Shown here: positions 8,695 through 17,150 of the stretch, piece after piece
How the letters are laid out: the number at the start of each line of letters is the position of its first letter
How positions within the stretch are numbered: position 1 is the stretch's first letter
Assembly: GCF_014705605.1 (NCBI RefSeq)
Contig: NZ_JACXIZ010000017.1
Location: 122,857 to 186,856, forward strand
Reading direction: 5' to 3'
DNA: 64,000 nucleotides
DNA from: Paenibacillus sabuli
GTDB taxonomy: Bacteria; Bacillota; Bacilli; Paenibacillales; Paenibacillaceae
The notes under the pieces: generated by a model
What the model was told of the DNA's origin: nothing
Seen by the model: only the letters and a program-made list of their open reading frames with translations
Database searches by the model: none
Made by a program: the position numbers and the translations under genes

Positions 8695-8744
8695 GAAATG
8701 TGGTTCACCATGCACGTCCAGTCTGAAAGGAGAACGCTAACGTC

Positions 8745-9413
8745 ATGAAGGGAAATTCGTACTATTCGCGCAAGCTGCACTCGCTGCTGGGGGTGATTCC
8801 GCTCAGTTTGTTCATCCTCAGCCATGCGCTCACGAACTTTTCTGCCGCAGAGGGGGGGCCTCAAGGCTTTAAAGACGCCGTGGCATTTATCAACGGATTG
8901 CCGATCGTATCGGTCCTGGAGCTGGTCGGCATATTCCTGCCACTGCTGTTCCACGGGGTGTACGGGCTGTATCTCGCGTACCAGTCCAATAACAATCTGG
9001 GGCAGTTCTCGTACGGCCGCAACTGGGCCTTCACGCTGCAGCGGGTATCGGGCGTCATCACGTTCATCTTCGTGTTCTGGCATGTGTACCAGACGCGCTT
9101 TCAGGTGTTCGTGGGCAATATCTCGCACGACGATCTTGGCTCGACGATGAACGAAATCGCCACCAATCCTTTTTTCTTTGCACTGTATGTGATCGGCGTC
9201 GTAGCGGCCGTCTTCCACTTTGCCAACGGCATGTGGGCATTCCTCGTCAGCTGGGGTATCACGGTCGGACCGCGCGCCCAGCGGATCTCTTCCTATGTAT
9301 GGATGGTCGTCTTCGTGATCGTGACCGGCCTGTTCATGGCCTCGCTGATCTCGTTCCGCGGCGACGAATTCCAGGAGGCGTCGGCTGCGCTGGAGCTGAT
9401 CCGCGGTGTGTAA
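8745..9413 (+). CDS. sdhC: Succinate dehydrogenase cytochrome b558 subunit
   Basis: SdhC anchors the succinate:menaquinone oxidoreductase in the membrane and carries its two b haems. The 222-residue protein has five hydrophobic segments and the expected haem-ligand histidines in SHALTN, LFHGVYG, FWHVYQTRF and FHFANGMW. Length and fold match the single-anchor type of Bacillus, where one SdhC replaces SdhC plus SdhD. AGGAG lies 12 nt upstream of the ATG, a slightly long spacing. It is the first gene of sdhCAB. Confidence 0.96.
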   Translation: MKGNSYYSRKLHSLLGVIPLSLFILSHALTNFSAAEGGPQGFKDAVAFINGLPIVSVLELVGIFLPLLFHGVYGLYLAYQSNNNLGQFSYGRNWAFTLQRVSGVITFIFVFWHVYQTRFQVFVGNISHDDLGSTMNEIATNPFFFALYVIGVVAAVFHFANGMWAFLVSWGITVGPRAQRISSYVWMVVFVIVTGLFMASLISFRGDEFQEASAALELIRGV

Positions 9414-9438
9414 TACGTATCGATAGGAGCGAATGCAA

Positions 9439-11208
9439 ATGGCTAAAAATAAAGTTATCGTAGTAGGCGGCGGCCTCGCCGGCCTGATGGCGACCATCAA
9501 GGCCGCGGAAGCGGGCATGACGGTCGACCTGTTCTCGCTGGTCCCGGTCAAGCGCTCGCACTCGGTGTGCGCGCAGGGCGGCATCAACGGCGCGGTCAAT
9601 ACCAAGGGCGAGGGCGATTCGACGTGGGAGCACTTTGACGATACGATCTACGGCGGCGACTTCCTGGCGAATCAACCGCCGGTCAAGGCGATGTGCGACG
9701 CGGCGCCGGGTATCATCCATCTGATGGACCGGATGGGCGTCATGTTCAATCGTACGCCCGAGGGCTTGCTGGATTTCCGCCGCTTCGGCGGCACGAAATA
9801 CCACCGTACCGCATTTGCCGGCGCGACGACCGGTCAGCAATTGCTATATGCGCTGGATGAGCAGGTACGCCGCTGGGAGACCGCAGGTCTGGTCAACAAG
9901 TTCGAGCACTGGGAATTCCTCGGCGCCGTACTGGACGACGACGGCGTGTGCCGGGGCGTCAGCGCGCAGGACCTGCGCTCGATGGAGGTGCACACGGTCC
10001 GCGCGGACGCGGTCATTCTGGCCACGGGCGGCCCCGGCATCATCTTCGGCAAGTCGACCAACTCGGTCATCAATACCGGGACGGCGGCCAGCGCCGTGTA
10101 CCAGCAGGGCGTCCATTATGCCAATGGCGAATTCATCCAGATCCACCCGACAGCGATCCCCGGCGACGACAAGCTGCGCCTGATGTCCGAGTCGGCGCGC
10201 GGCGAGGGCGGACGCATCTGGACGTACAAGGACGGCAAGCCTTGGTACTTCCTCGAGGAGAAATATCCGGCGTACGGCAACCTCGTGCCCCGCGATATCG
10301 CGACGCGCGAGATCTTCAACGTCTGCGTCGATCAGAAGCTCGGCATCAACGGCGAGAACATGGTGTATCTCGACCTGTCGCACAAGGATCCGAAGGAGCT
10401 GGACATCAAGCTCGGCGGCATCATCGAGATCTACGAGAAGTTCATGGGCGACGACCCGCGCAAAATCCCGATGAAGATCTTCCCGGCCGTGCATTACTCG
10501 ATGGGCGGCATGTGGGTCGACTTCAACCAGATGACCAATATCCCCGGCCTGTTCGCCGCAGGGGAGTGCGAATATCAGTACCACGGCGCGAACCGGCTCG
10601 GTGCCAACTCGCTCGTCTCGGCGATCTACGGCGGCATGGTGGCCGGACCGAAGGCGGTCGAATACATCCGCGGCCTGGACAAGGCGGCCGAGGACGTGGC
10701 GTCCTCCGTCTTTGATCGCGAGAAGCAGCGCCAGCAAGAGAAGCATCAGCGCATCCTGGGCATGAACGGTACCGAGAATGCCTACGTGCTGCACCGCGAG
10801 CTCGGCGAATGGATGACCAACAACATGACGGTCGTGCGCTACAACGAGAAGCTGGAAGAGACGATCGCCAAAATCAAAGAACTGAAGGCGCGCTACGCCA
10901 ACATCAATATCAACGACACCAATGGCTGGAATAACGCCGGTCTGGCCTTCACCCGTCAGCTGTGGAACATGCTGGAGCTGTCCGAGGCGATGACGCTCGG
11001 CGCGCTCTTGCGCAACGAGAGCCGGGGCGCCCACTTCAAGCCGGAATTCCCCGAGCGCGACGATACGAACTACATGAAGACGACCAAGGCAGCCTGGTCG
11101 GCCGACGGTCCGCAGATCTCGTACGAGGACATCGACGTGTCGCTGATCCCGCCGCGCAAGCGCGACTATACGACCGACAAGAAAAAAGACAAAGCGGCCA
11201 GCAAGTAG
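9439..11208 (+). CDS. sdhA: Succinate dehydrogenase flavoprotein subunit
   Basis: SdhA oxidises succinate to fumarate with covalently bound FAD. The 589-residue protein starts MAKNKVIVVGGGLAGLMA (Rossmann dinucleotide-binding motif). KRSHSVCAQGGINGA carries the histidine that binds FAD, and the active-site regions IHPTAIPGDDKLRLMSESARGEGG and GANRLGANSLVSAIYGG are present. The ATG at 9439 is chosen over one at 9433 because AGGAG then lies 9 nt upstream rather than 3. It sits 25 nt after sdhC. Confidence 0.97.
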   Translation: MAKNKVIVVGGGLAGLMATIKAAEAGMTVDLFSLVPVKRSHSVCAQGGINGAVNTKGEGDSTWEHFDDTIYGGDFLANQPPVKAMCDAAPGIIHLMDRMGVMFNRTPEGLLDFRRFGGTKYHRTAFAGATTGQQLLYALDEQVRRWETAGLVNKFEHWEFLGAVLDDDGVCRGVSAQDLRSMEVHTVRADAVILATGGPGIIFGKSTNSVINTGTAASAVYQQGVHYANGEFIQIHPTAIPGDDKLRLMSESARGEGGRIWTYKDGKPWYFLEEKYPAYGNLVPRDIATREIFNVCVDQKLGINGENMVYLDLSHKDPKELDIKLGGIIEIYEKFMGDDPRKIPMKIFPAVHYSMGGMWVDFNQMTNIPGLFAAGECEYQYHGANRLGANSLVSAIYGGMVAGPKAVEYIRGLDKAAEDVASSVFDREKQRQQEKHQRILGMNGTENAYVLHRELGEWMTNNMTVVRYNEKLEETIAKIKELKARYANININDTNGWNNAGLAFTRQLWNMLELSEAMTLGALLRNESRGAHFKPEFPERDDTNYMKTTKAAWSADGPQISYEDIDVSLIPPRKRDYTTDKKKDKAASK

Positions 11209-11223
11209 AAAGGAGCATGCCAG

Positions 11224-11988
11224 ATGGCGGTAACCGAAGCACCAACCAAGACGATCAAGCTGGTGATCACCCGGCAGGACAAGCCGGATAGCAAGCCGTA
11301 TACGGAAACGTTCGAAATTCCGTATCGTCCCAACATGAACGTCATTAGCGCACTGATGGAAATTCAGCGCAATCCCGTCCAGAACGACGGCCAGTCCACC
11401 TCGCCGGTCTGTTGGGATTCCAACTGCCTCGAGGAGGTGTGCGGGGCCTGCTCGATGAACATCAACGGCAAGCCGCGTCAAGCCTGTACGGCGCTGGTCG
11501 ACAAGCTGGAGCAGCCGATCCGGCTCGAGCCGATGAAGACATTCCCGGTCGTGCGCGACCTCGTCGTCAACCGCGAGCGCATGTTTGGCGCGCTGAAGCG
11601 CGTCAAGGCGTGGATTCCGATCGACGGCACCTATGATCTCGGACCCGGTCCGCGGATGGCGGAGACGAAGCGGCAGTGGGCCTACGAGCTCTCCAAGTGC
11701 ATGACCTGCGGCGTCTGCCTCGAGGCCTGCCCGAACGTCAACGAGAAGACGAGCTTCATCGGGCCGGCGGCGATCTCCCAGGTGCGGCTGTTCAATGCCC
11801 ATCCGACAGGCGAGATGAACAAGGACGAGCGCCTGGAGACGCTCATGGAGGACGGCGGCATCGAGGGCTGCGGCAATTCGCAGAACTGTGTGCGCGCTTG
11901 TCCAAAGGGCATTCCGCTCACGACGTCGATCGCTGCAATCAACAAGGATACGACCAAGCAGCTGTTCAAAAAATGGCTCGGTATGTAA
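11224..11988 (+). CDS. sdhB: Succinate dehydrogenase iron-sulfur subunit
   Basis: SdhB passes electrons from FAD to the haems through three Fe-S clusters. The 254-residue protein has the plant-type ferredoxin ligands CWDSNCLEEVCGAC plus a downstream Cys (about residues 62-88). The second domain holds CMTCGVCLEACP and CGNSQNCVRACPKGIP for the other two clusters. AAAGGAG precedes the ATG and the gene lies 15 nt after sdhA, completing the operon. Confidence 0.97.
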   Translation: MAVTEAPTKTIKLVITRQDKPDSKPYTETFEIPYRPNMNVISALMEIQRNPVQNDGQSTSPVCWDSNCLEEVCGACSMNINGKPRQACTALVDKLEQPIRLEPMKTFPVVRDLVVNRERMFGALKRVKAWIPIDGTYDLGPGPRMAETKRQWAYELSKCMTCGVCLEACPNVNEKTSFIGPAAISQVRLFNAHPTGEMNKDERLETLMEDGGIEGCGNSQNCVRACPKGIPLTTSIAAINKDTTKQLFKKWLGM

Positions 11989-12007
11989 CAAGCCTGAGCT
12001 AACGATC

Positions 12008-12044
12008 AGACAGCCGGTCCCTGCGGCAGCGGGACCGGCTGTCT
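12008..12044 (+). terminator. Stem-loop after sdhB, probable terminator
   Basis: A stem of about 14 bp (AGACAGCCGGTCCC with its complement) lies 20 nt after sdhB. No T run follows, so it may protect the 3' end rather than terminate by itself. Confidence 0.5.
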
Positions 12045-12098
12045 GCCGTCTGCAGCCCCAAGTTTACCTGATTTGCTTTGCTTCTTTGCTTCTATGAT

Positions 12099-12132
12099 TG
12101 AAAATGATTCTCATTATTGACTAATATACAAT
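12099..12132 (+). promoter_or_regulatory. Fur-box-like site with an adjacent -10 element
   Basis: TGAAAATGATTCTCA at 12099-12113 matches the 7-1-7 Fur pattern TGATAATNATTATCA at 12 of 14 fixed positions. TACAAT at 12127-12132 could be the -10 element of the promoter it covers. It lies between convergent genes and no coding gene follows; two short hairpins (about 12143-12160 and 12170-12196) do. Confidence 0.4.
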
Positions 12133-12165
12133 GAAGCGCCGCGCCTGTCAATCGGCAGGCAAACC

Positions 12166-12196
12166 TAAAAACAGCCGGCCTCCAGGGCCGGCTGTT
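12166..12196 (-). terminator. Rho-independent terminator of the HxlR gene
   Basis: AACAGCCGGCC pairs with GGCCGGCTGTT and is followed on the minus strand by TTTTTA. It lies just after the HxlR stop codon. Confidence 0.8.
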
Positions 12197-12203
12197 ACAA
12201 AGG

Positions 12204-12512
12204 TTACATCCATTCTTCTCCCCAATCCTGAATCGAGAGAATGACAGGCTCGAGCCCCTGTCCTTTGGAGGTTAGTTCATATTCAATCCGGACCGGCATC
12301 TCAGGATACACCGTCCGCTTGACCACGTTCATCGTTTCGAGCTCCTTCATCCGGTCGGTGAGCATTTTATCGCTCATCTCCGGAATCTGTTCCTTGATTT
12401 CCTTGAAGCGCTTCGGTCCTCCGAGCAGCACGCGGATAATCAGTCCTGTCCACTTTTTGCCGAGCAGCTCGGCAGCCGCCTCGTATTTCGGGCACATTTT
12501 TGAATAATCCAC
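12204..12512 (-). CDS. HxlR family transcriptional regulator
   Basis: The 102-residue protein is a winged-helix regulator of the HxlR type, with the family's N-terminal cysteine (KMCPKY) and core (LLGKKWTGLIIRVLLGGPKRFKEIKEQIPEMSDKML). In this family the cysteine often senses oxidants or aldehydes; whether it does so here is unknown. The GTG at 12512 is preferred because AGGTGG lies 10 nt upstream; a GTG at 12521 is too close to it. An extended -10 (TGGTACAAT on the minus strand) lies at 12538-12546. The gene is a single transcription unit and no obvious target lies beside it. Confidence 0.88.
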   Translation of the reverse strand: MDYSKMCPKYEAAAELLGKKWTGLIIRVLLGGPKRFKEIKEQIPEMSDKMLTDRMKELETMNVVKRTVYPEMPVRIEYELTSKGQGLEPVILSIQDWGEEWM

Positions 12513-12717
12513 AGGTATCACCCCACCTTATGGCTCTATTGTACCACGCTCATGCACAAAAAGTAAGTGAATTGTGAAAGAATCGAAATAAAATAAAAAA
12601 TTGCTATCAACTTCATAAAAGTTAGTTCAAAAAAACGTAGAAACGAGGCTTCATCAACGGTATAATGGGCTGTATGGAAAGAACCCAAGACAGCGCAAGT
12701 TCCCGGGGAGTGGTAGC

Positions 12718-13554
12718 ATGACTGAGCAATGGGGATTTTTCGAGCGGAAAACAAAGGACGAGCAAATGCGGATATTGGTCGATTCGAGCTGGGAGACACG
12801 CAGTCCGTCCGAGTCGTATACGGAGCTGCTATCGGTCACGATTAATCTATTGCATATGACAAGCGTACATCCGGCCAGGCGCGAGCTGGTGCACATGCTG
12901 GAGCGAATCGAGCGCAGGCTGGAGCAATCGATTGCGGCAGGCGGCCATGCGGTGTACGTGGGGCGAATCAATACGCCGCGTCGATTGGAGCTGTATTATT
13001 ATGCCGACGCCGAGCGATTCGATCGGGAGGTGCTACGCCGGCTGGAGCAGGAGCTAAAGCCATATCGCATCCTCACCTACAGCCGACCCGATCCGCAGTG
13101 GGAGCGGTACAGCTTCATGCTGCCCAGCGAGCTGGAGAAAGCGCTCATTCACAATGCCCAGATGGTCTACGCGCTCATTCACAGAGGCGATCACATCGAT
13201 CGTCCGCGCAATGTGTATCACTGGCTGATGTTCAAGCGACCGGATGACTGCAGCGCCATGAAGGAGACGGCCGAGCAGCTCGGCTACCGCATCGAGGACG
13301 CGCGCACGCCGCCCGTCGACCGGCCGGAGTTCCCGTACGCGCTCGTCATCAGCCGCTGGGACAATGTGCGGCTGGAGACGGTCAATGCCCAGGTGCGGGA
13401 GCTGCTGCCACTGGCGGATGAGCTGGGCGGCACCTATGACGGCTGGGGCTCGATGATGCGCCAATCGTTCCTGCGCAAGGGCTATCTCGGCATTCAGCGG
13501 ATGCTGCGAAGCGTGGGGCTGGTACGGCGCAGGGAGACGAACAGAGAGATGTAG
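12718..13554 (+). CDS. DUF695 / RraB-like two-domain protein
   Basis: The 278-residue protein starts MTEQWGFFERKTKDEQM and resembles DUF695 over residues 1-135. The second half (about 150-255: NVYHWLMFKRPDDCSAMKE, ELLPLADELGGTYDGWGS) resembles the RraB fold, known in Gammaproteobacteria as an inhibitor of RNase E. Bacillota of this type lack classical RNase E, so the function is unlikely to be the same. GGGGAG precedes the ATG and TATAAT lies at 12661. The gene stands alone and ends in a strong terminator. The family call is from motifs only. Confidence 0.75.
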   Translation: MTEQWGFFERKTKDEQMRILVDSSWETRSPSESYTELLSVTINLLHMTSVHPARRELVHMLERIERRLEQSIAAGGHAVYVGRINTPRRLELYYYADAERFDREVLRRLEQELKPYRILTYSRPDPQWERYSFMLPSELEKALIHNAQMVYALIHRGDHIDRPRNVYHWLMFKRPDDCSAMKETAEQLGYRIEDARTPPVDRPEFPYALVISRWDNVRLETVNAQVRELLPLADELGGTYDGWGSMMRQSFLRKGYLGIQRMLRSVGLVRRRETNREM

Positions 13555-13694
13555 GGACGGCGAATTGCGGTTGCGCTTCCTGTGGCGATCACCGCGCATA
13601 ATTTGTTACACAATTGAAATGTTCCTGTTACCGTCCTTTCATATCCGGGGGCTATTATAATAAACAAGACCCCCTTTTTTAATATATACACTTT

Positions 13695-13727
13695 GGACCT
13701 GCTCCCCCGAGCAGGTCCCCTTTTTTT
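13695..13727 (+). terminator. Rho-independent terminator of the DUF695/RraB-like gene
   Basis: GGACCTGCTC pairs with GAGCAGGTCC and is followed by CCTTTTTTT on the plus strand. Confidence 0.85.
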
Positions 13728-13729
13728 CT

Positions 13730-14557
13730 TCATACCATTCGCCCGCCGAGCGGCACGACCACAGGCCGGAGGGCGCGGTAGAACACCCAGTGCTTGAAGC
13801 CGAGCTCGATCAGCCGCAGGCGCACCTGCTCCCAGTCTTCGCCCACGCGCTCCGGCTTGTGCGCATCCGAGCCGAACGATACGTTGACGCCGTAGTGGCA
13901 AGCCCGCTCCAGAATCGCGTCGGACGGGTACCAGCCGCCCACATCCTTGGTCGAGCCCGAGGTGTTGATCTCGATCGCGATGTCGCACGCGGCGATCTCC
14001 TGCAGCGTCTCATCGATTGCCGCTGCGGCCTCGATCTCCGAGAAGGCCGGATAGTAGCCCTTCATCGCATCGATATGGCCCAGGATCTGAAAAAGCCCGG
14101 CCCGCGCCGACTGGCGAATCAGCGCGTAATAATGCGCCTTCTCGTCGCGCCGGGCGTCCTCGGACAAGCCCTTCCAACGGTTGCGGTTAAAGATGCTCAC
14201 GCCGCGCGACTGATGCACCGAGCCGATCAGGTAATCAAACGGATGGCGGGCATATGCGCGCCGATACGTCTCGATATGCTCCGGAAAAAAATCCGACTCC
14301 ATGCCGAGCAGCACCTCGATTTTGTCCGCATACTTGCGCTTGAGCCGCAACACTTCGCCGATGTAGGCCTCCAGCTCGCTGCGCCGCATGGCGATATACG
14401 GATACGGCTGATCGTCTGGCTCGGCAAAATAAGGCGAATGATCGGATATGCCGATGACGCTCAGGCCGGCGGCGATGCCGGCTTTTACGTAATCCTCGAT
14501 TGTGCCGAGCGCATGACCGCAGCGCTCATGATGGGTGTGCAGATCGAACTTGGTCAT
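13730..14557 (-). CDS. PHP-domain histidinol-phosphatase-type protein
   Basis: The 275-residue protein has the metal-binding motifs of PHP phosphatases: DLHTHHERCGH at the N-terminus, GISDHSPY, a mid-chain Glu (LLGMESDFF), GSVHQSRG, GHIDAMK and SFGSDAHKPE. HisK/HisJ-type members remove phosphate from histidinol phosphate in histidine synthesis. No other his gene is nearby, so substrate and role stay open. AGGAGGA precedes the ATG. It lies just downstream of a LysR gene on the same strand and may be cotranscribed with it. Confidence 0.85.
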   Translation of the reverse strand: MTKFDLHTHHERCGHALGTIEDYVKAGIAAGLSVIGISDHSPYFAEPDDQPYPYIAMRRSELEAYIGEVLRLKRKYADKIEVLLGMESDFFPEHIETYRRAYARHPFDYLIGSVHQSRGVSIFNRNRWKGLSEDARRDEKAHYYALIRQSARAGLFQILGHIDAMKGYYPAFSEIEAAAAIDETLQEIAACDIAIEINTSGSTKDVGGWYPSDAILERACHYGVNVSFGSDAHKPERVGEDWEQVRLRLIELGFKHWVFYRALRPVVVPLGGRMV

Positions 14558-14585
14558 ATAGGCTGATTCCTCCTCGTATGAACGG

Positions 14586-15488
14586 CTATTCGCTGCCGAT
14601 GAACTGGTCCTCGGGCATGCCCTTGAGATCGCTCAAAAACTGGTGCATGGCCGAATTCAAATAACGTCCGGACTTGTAGACTACGCCGACCGGGTGGCTG
14701 AGCTCCAACTCGTTGACGCTGATCATCTTGAGCGTGCCGAGGCGCAGCTCGCTGGCCACGGACAGCTTGGAGATGATCGATACGCCCAGATTCAGCTCGA
14801 CCATGCGCTTGACCTCCTCGCTGCTGGACAGCTCCATCACGATGTTCGGCTGAATGCCGTACTGCCGGAACATGCGGTCGATGAAGCGGCGGCCAAGCGT
14901 CTCCTGCGAGAGCATGATGAACGGGATGTCCTTGAGCTTGTCCACCGTGGTGTGCTTGAACCCGCTGATTGGATGATCCGGTGCGGCGACGAGCTCGTAG
15001 GTGTCGTAATACAGGATCGAGCTCTCCACGCTCGGACTGCGTTCGCTCAAGTATGTAAGGCCGATATCGACGGCTCCGCTCTCCACGGCGGGCACGACCT
15101 GAGAGGAGGGCATCGATTGGATTGTCGTTTTGATCAGCGGGTATTGATTCTGAAAATACGACAGCACGCGCGGTAAAATTTGCATCGCAATCGAGGTCGT
15201 CGTGCCGAGCAAAATATGGCCCTGCGGCGTGTCGTTCAGGTCCGACAGCTTTTGCTTGAGCTCTTCGACGACGCCGAGGATGCGCAGCGCGTGGTCCAGA
15301 AATACCTGGCCGCGATCCGTGAGCGTGACCGGCTGGTTGCGGTCGATCAGCACCGTTTTGAATTCGTCCTCGAGGCTTTTGATCTGCGCCGATACGGCCG
15401 GCTGCGTCAGATTGAGCAGCTCGCCGGCCTTGCGGAAGCTCATCGTCTTCGAGATCGTGAGCAGCGTTTCCAATTGACTGATGTTCAT
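14586..15488 (-). CDS. LysR family transcriptional regulator
   Basis: The 300-residue protein has a winged helix at residues 1-60 (MNISQLETLLTISKTMSFRK, LNLTQPAVSAQIKSLEDEF) and a LysR effector domain at about 90-290. The ATG at 15488 follows AAGGGGGG; the longer open frame upstream runs into the corA terminator and is not used. The PHP phosphatase gene follows 28 nt downstream. The inducer and targets are unknown. Confidence 0.92.
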   Translation of the reverse strand: MNISQLETLLTISKTMSFRKAGELLNLTQPAVSAQIKSLEDEFKTVLIDRNQPVTLTDRGQVFLDHALRILGVVEELKQKLSDLNDTPQGHILLGTTTSIAMQILPRVLSYFQNQYPLIKTTIQSMPSSQVVPAVESGAVDIGLTYLSERSPSVESSILYYDTYELVAAPDHPISGFKHTTVDKLKDIPFIMLSQETLGRRFIDRMFRQYGIQPNIVMELSSSEEVKRMVELNLGVSIISKLSVASELRLGTLKMISVNELELSHPVGVVYKSGRYLNSAMHQFLSDLKGMPEDQFIGSE

Positions 15489-15552
15489 GGCATTCCCCCC
15501 TTTGCCGGATGTCTCTTGTAGGTCTATTATAGGCCATTCCCCGGCCCGCGGC

Positions 15553-15588
15553 AAAACGAAAGGCGGCTCGCCCGAGCCGCCTTTCGTT
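15553..15588 (-). terminator. Rho-independent terminator of corA
   Basis: AACGAAAGGCGGCT pairs with AGCCGCCTTTCGTT, and TTTTG completes the tail on the minus strand. It lies 10 nt after the corA stop codon and upstream of the LysR start. Confidence 0.8.
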
Positions 15589-15598
15589 GAAATTATAG

Positions 15599-16540
15599 TT
15601 AAAGCCAATCTTTTTTGCGGAACAAATAAAACATGCCGAGCGCAACGAGCAGCATGATGCCTAGCAGGATGTAAGAAGCGCCCTCGATGTGCAGACCCGG
15701 GATGGTGTCGAAGTTCATGCCGTATATGCCGGTGATGAAGGTCAGCGGCATGAATATCGTCGTCAGCGCGGTAAAGACGCGCATGATTTCGTTGGCGCGG
15801 GCGGCCAGGCTCGACTGATACGCTTCGCGCAGATTGCCCATCAGGTCGCGGTACGTTTCGAAGGTTTCCGCGACCTTGACCGCATTCTCGTAAATGTCAC
15901 CGAAATACTTTTGCAGCTGATTGTCGATCAGCTTCAGCTCGCGCTTGTGCAGGGAGGCAATCAGCTCGCGCTGCGGTCCGAGCACCTTGCGCAGCCACAG
16001 GATTTCGCTGCGCAGGCCGATAATTTCGTTCAGATGCGACTTGCGGGTATGCATCAGGATGTCTTCCTCGAGCTTTTCGATCTGGGCTTCGATTCGATCG
16101 CCGACGAGAAAATAATTGTCCACGACCAGATCGACGAGGTGGTAGAGCATCCGGTCGGGCTGACTGATCTCCTGCTCCCAGAGCACGGGCTTGACCGCGC
16201 GCAGCTCGTTGATTTTTTGCTTGGTCACCGTAATGATATAATGACGGCCGAGAAAAATATTGAGCTCGCGCAAAAAAATTTCCTCGTCATCGAAGCGAAT
16301 GCTGTTGATCACGAGGAAGTAATGGTGCTCGTAAATCTCCAGCTTGGGGCGCTGCTCGTCCTCGCTGATGCAGTCCTCGACGGCGAGGTCGTGCATCGAA
16401 AAAAGCGGCTGCAGCACCGCCAGATCGTCGGTATTGGCGTCGATCCAGTAAAAGCCTTCGGCCGGAGCCGTCAGCGTGCGTTCCAGCTCGCCTTCGTCCA
16501 AGGGGGTAAAAACCCCGCTCGTGACATGCCGGATTTTCAT
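15599..16540 (-). CDS. corA: CorA family magnesium transporter
   Basis: CorA is a pentameric channel for Mg2+ (also Co2+ and Ni2+) in the cytoplasmic membrane. The 313-residue protein has a long cytoplasmic domain and two C-terminal helices (about 250-305). The first ends in the selectivity motif YGMN and the protein ends with the basic tail FRKKDW. AAGGAGTGAG precedes the ATG at 16540. A 38-codon ORF lies just upstream on the same transcript. I looked for an M-box Mg2+ riboswitch in the leader and did not recognise one. Confidence 0.94.
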   Translation of the reverse strand: MKIRHVTSGVFTPLDEGELERTLTAPAEGFYWIDANTDDLAVLQPLFSMHDLAVEDCISEDEQRPKLEIYEHHYFLVINSIRFDDEEIFLRELNIFLGRHYIITVTKQKINELRAVKPVLWEQEISQPDRMLYHLVDLVVDNYFLVGDRIEAQIEKLEEDILMHTRKSHLNEIIGLRSEILWLRKVLGPQRELIASLHKRELKLIDNQLQKYFGDIYENAVKVAETFETYRDLMGNLREAYQSSLAARANEIMRVFTALTTIFMPLTFITGIYGMNFDTIPGLHIEGASYILLGIMLLVALGMFYLFRKKDWL

Positions 16541-16597
16541 GGGCGTCTCACTCCTTTGCAGGTTCATCGGCACCCGCGGCAAGGAGGCGTGCTGCCT

Positions 16598-16714
16598 CTA
16601 TAGGCGGGGCGCCCGCGCTGGGGCGCCGGCCTCGCCGCCTGGCGGGTCCTCGTGTGTCGTTGTGTCGTCCGATTTTCTGTCGTTTTGCTGCGGCCTCGGT
16701 CCGTCGCCGTCCAT
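16598..16714 (-). CDS. Short hydrophilic ORF upstream of corA
   Basis: This 38-codon ORF has a strong ribosome binding site (AAAGGGGGG, 6-7 nt before the ATG) and lies 57 nt upstream of corA. The peptide starts MDGDGPRPQQNDRKSDDTTT and is polar, Pro/Asp/Thr-rich and probably disordered. It may be a small protein of the corA operon or a leader ORF that modulates corA expression. I recognise no family, and the GC-rich 3' half could be spurious. Confidence 0.4.
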   Translation of the reverse strand: MDGDGPRPQQNDRKSDDTTTHEDPPGGEAGAPARAPRL

Positions 16715-16773
16715 GCGCGTTCCCCCCTTTGGCATCCTGAGAATTGTCCCTTGCGTCTTGCAATGGTCTCGCC

Positions 16774-16803
16774 CTAGTATACGCCCGGCAGGGAGGGGCA
16801 TAC
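16774..16803 (-). promoter_or_regulatory. Probable sigma-A promoter of the corA unit
   Basis: On the minus strand TTGTAT and TATACT are separated by 18 bp, about 60 nt upstream of the 38-codon ORF and 230 nt upstream of corA. Confidence 0.55.
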
Positions 16804-16841
16804 AAGCATCGGTTTACTGGCAGCGCTTGCTTTTTCGGGCC

Positions 16842-16870
16842 TTGACGCGCATAGGCAGATGCGTTAAAGT
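16842..16870 (+). promoter_or_regulatory. Sigma-A promoter of the methionine operon
   Basis: TTGACG and TAAAGT are separated by 17 bp. The predicted transcript start is about 70 nt before the S-box. Confidence 0.75.
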
Positions 16871-16947
16871 GAACAGTAAGAACAGCATACGCTCGCACTG
16901 GCGCCAGTGTGACGCGTCTCATTTACGGACAATTGAATACGAGCTTT

Positions 16948-17052
16948 CTTATCAAGAGCAGGCGGAGGGACTGGCCCGATGAAGCCCGGCAACCGGCATG
17001 ATGCACGGTGCTAATTCTTGCGGAGACGATTCGTTTCTGACAGATGAGAGAG
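16948..17052 (+). ncRNA. SAM-I riboswitch (S-box)
   Basis: The leader carries the conserved S-box elements in order: CTTATCAAGAG, GGAGGGA, CTGGCCCGATGAAGCC, GGCAACC, GGTGCTAATTC and the closing GATGAGAGAGG. S-adenosylmethionine binding stabilises this fold and favours the terminator at 17077-17108, switching off the metA-metI-patB operon when methionine is plentiful. Confidence 0.95.
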
Positions 17053-17076
17053 GAGTTCGACCAGCGGACAACTATG

Positions 17077-17108
17077 CGCCCCTCTCGCAATGCGGAGGGG
17101 CTTTTGCG
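17077..17108 (+). terminator. Intrinsic terminator of the S-box leader
   Basis: CGCCCCTC pairs with GAGGGGC around a short loop and runs into CTTTTG. It lies between the S-box and metA, as expected for a transcription-attenuation riboswitch. Confidence 0.8.
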
Positions 17109-17150
17109 TTGTATACCGTCCCCCCAAACAAGCAGCAAGGAGTTGATGAC

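Noticed and set aside
9844..11991. A 715-codon minus-strand open frame opposite sdhA and sdhB.
   Set aside because: A shadow of well-recognised genes, caused by high GC and codon bias.
16541..16770. M-box (Mg2+) riboswitch in the corA leader.
   Set aside because: I did not find the conserved M-box sequence blocks; the leader instead contains a short ORF with a good ribosome binding site.
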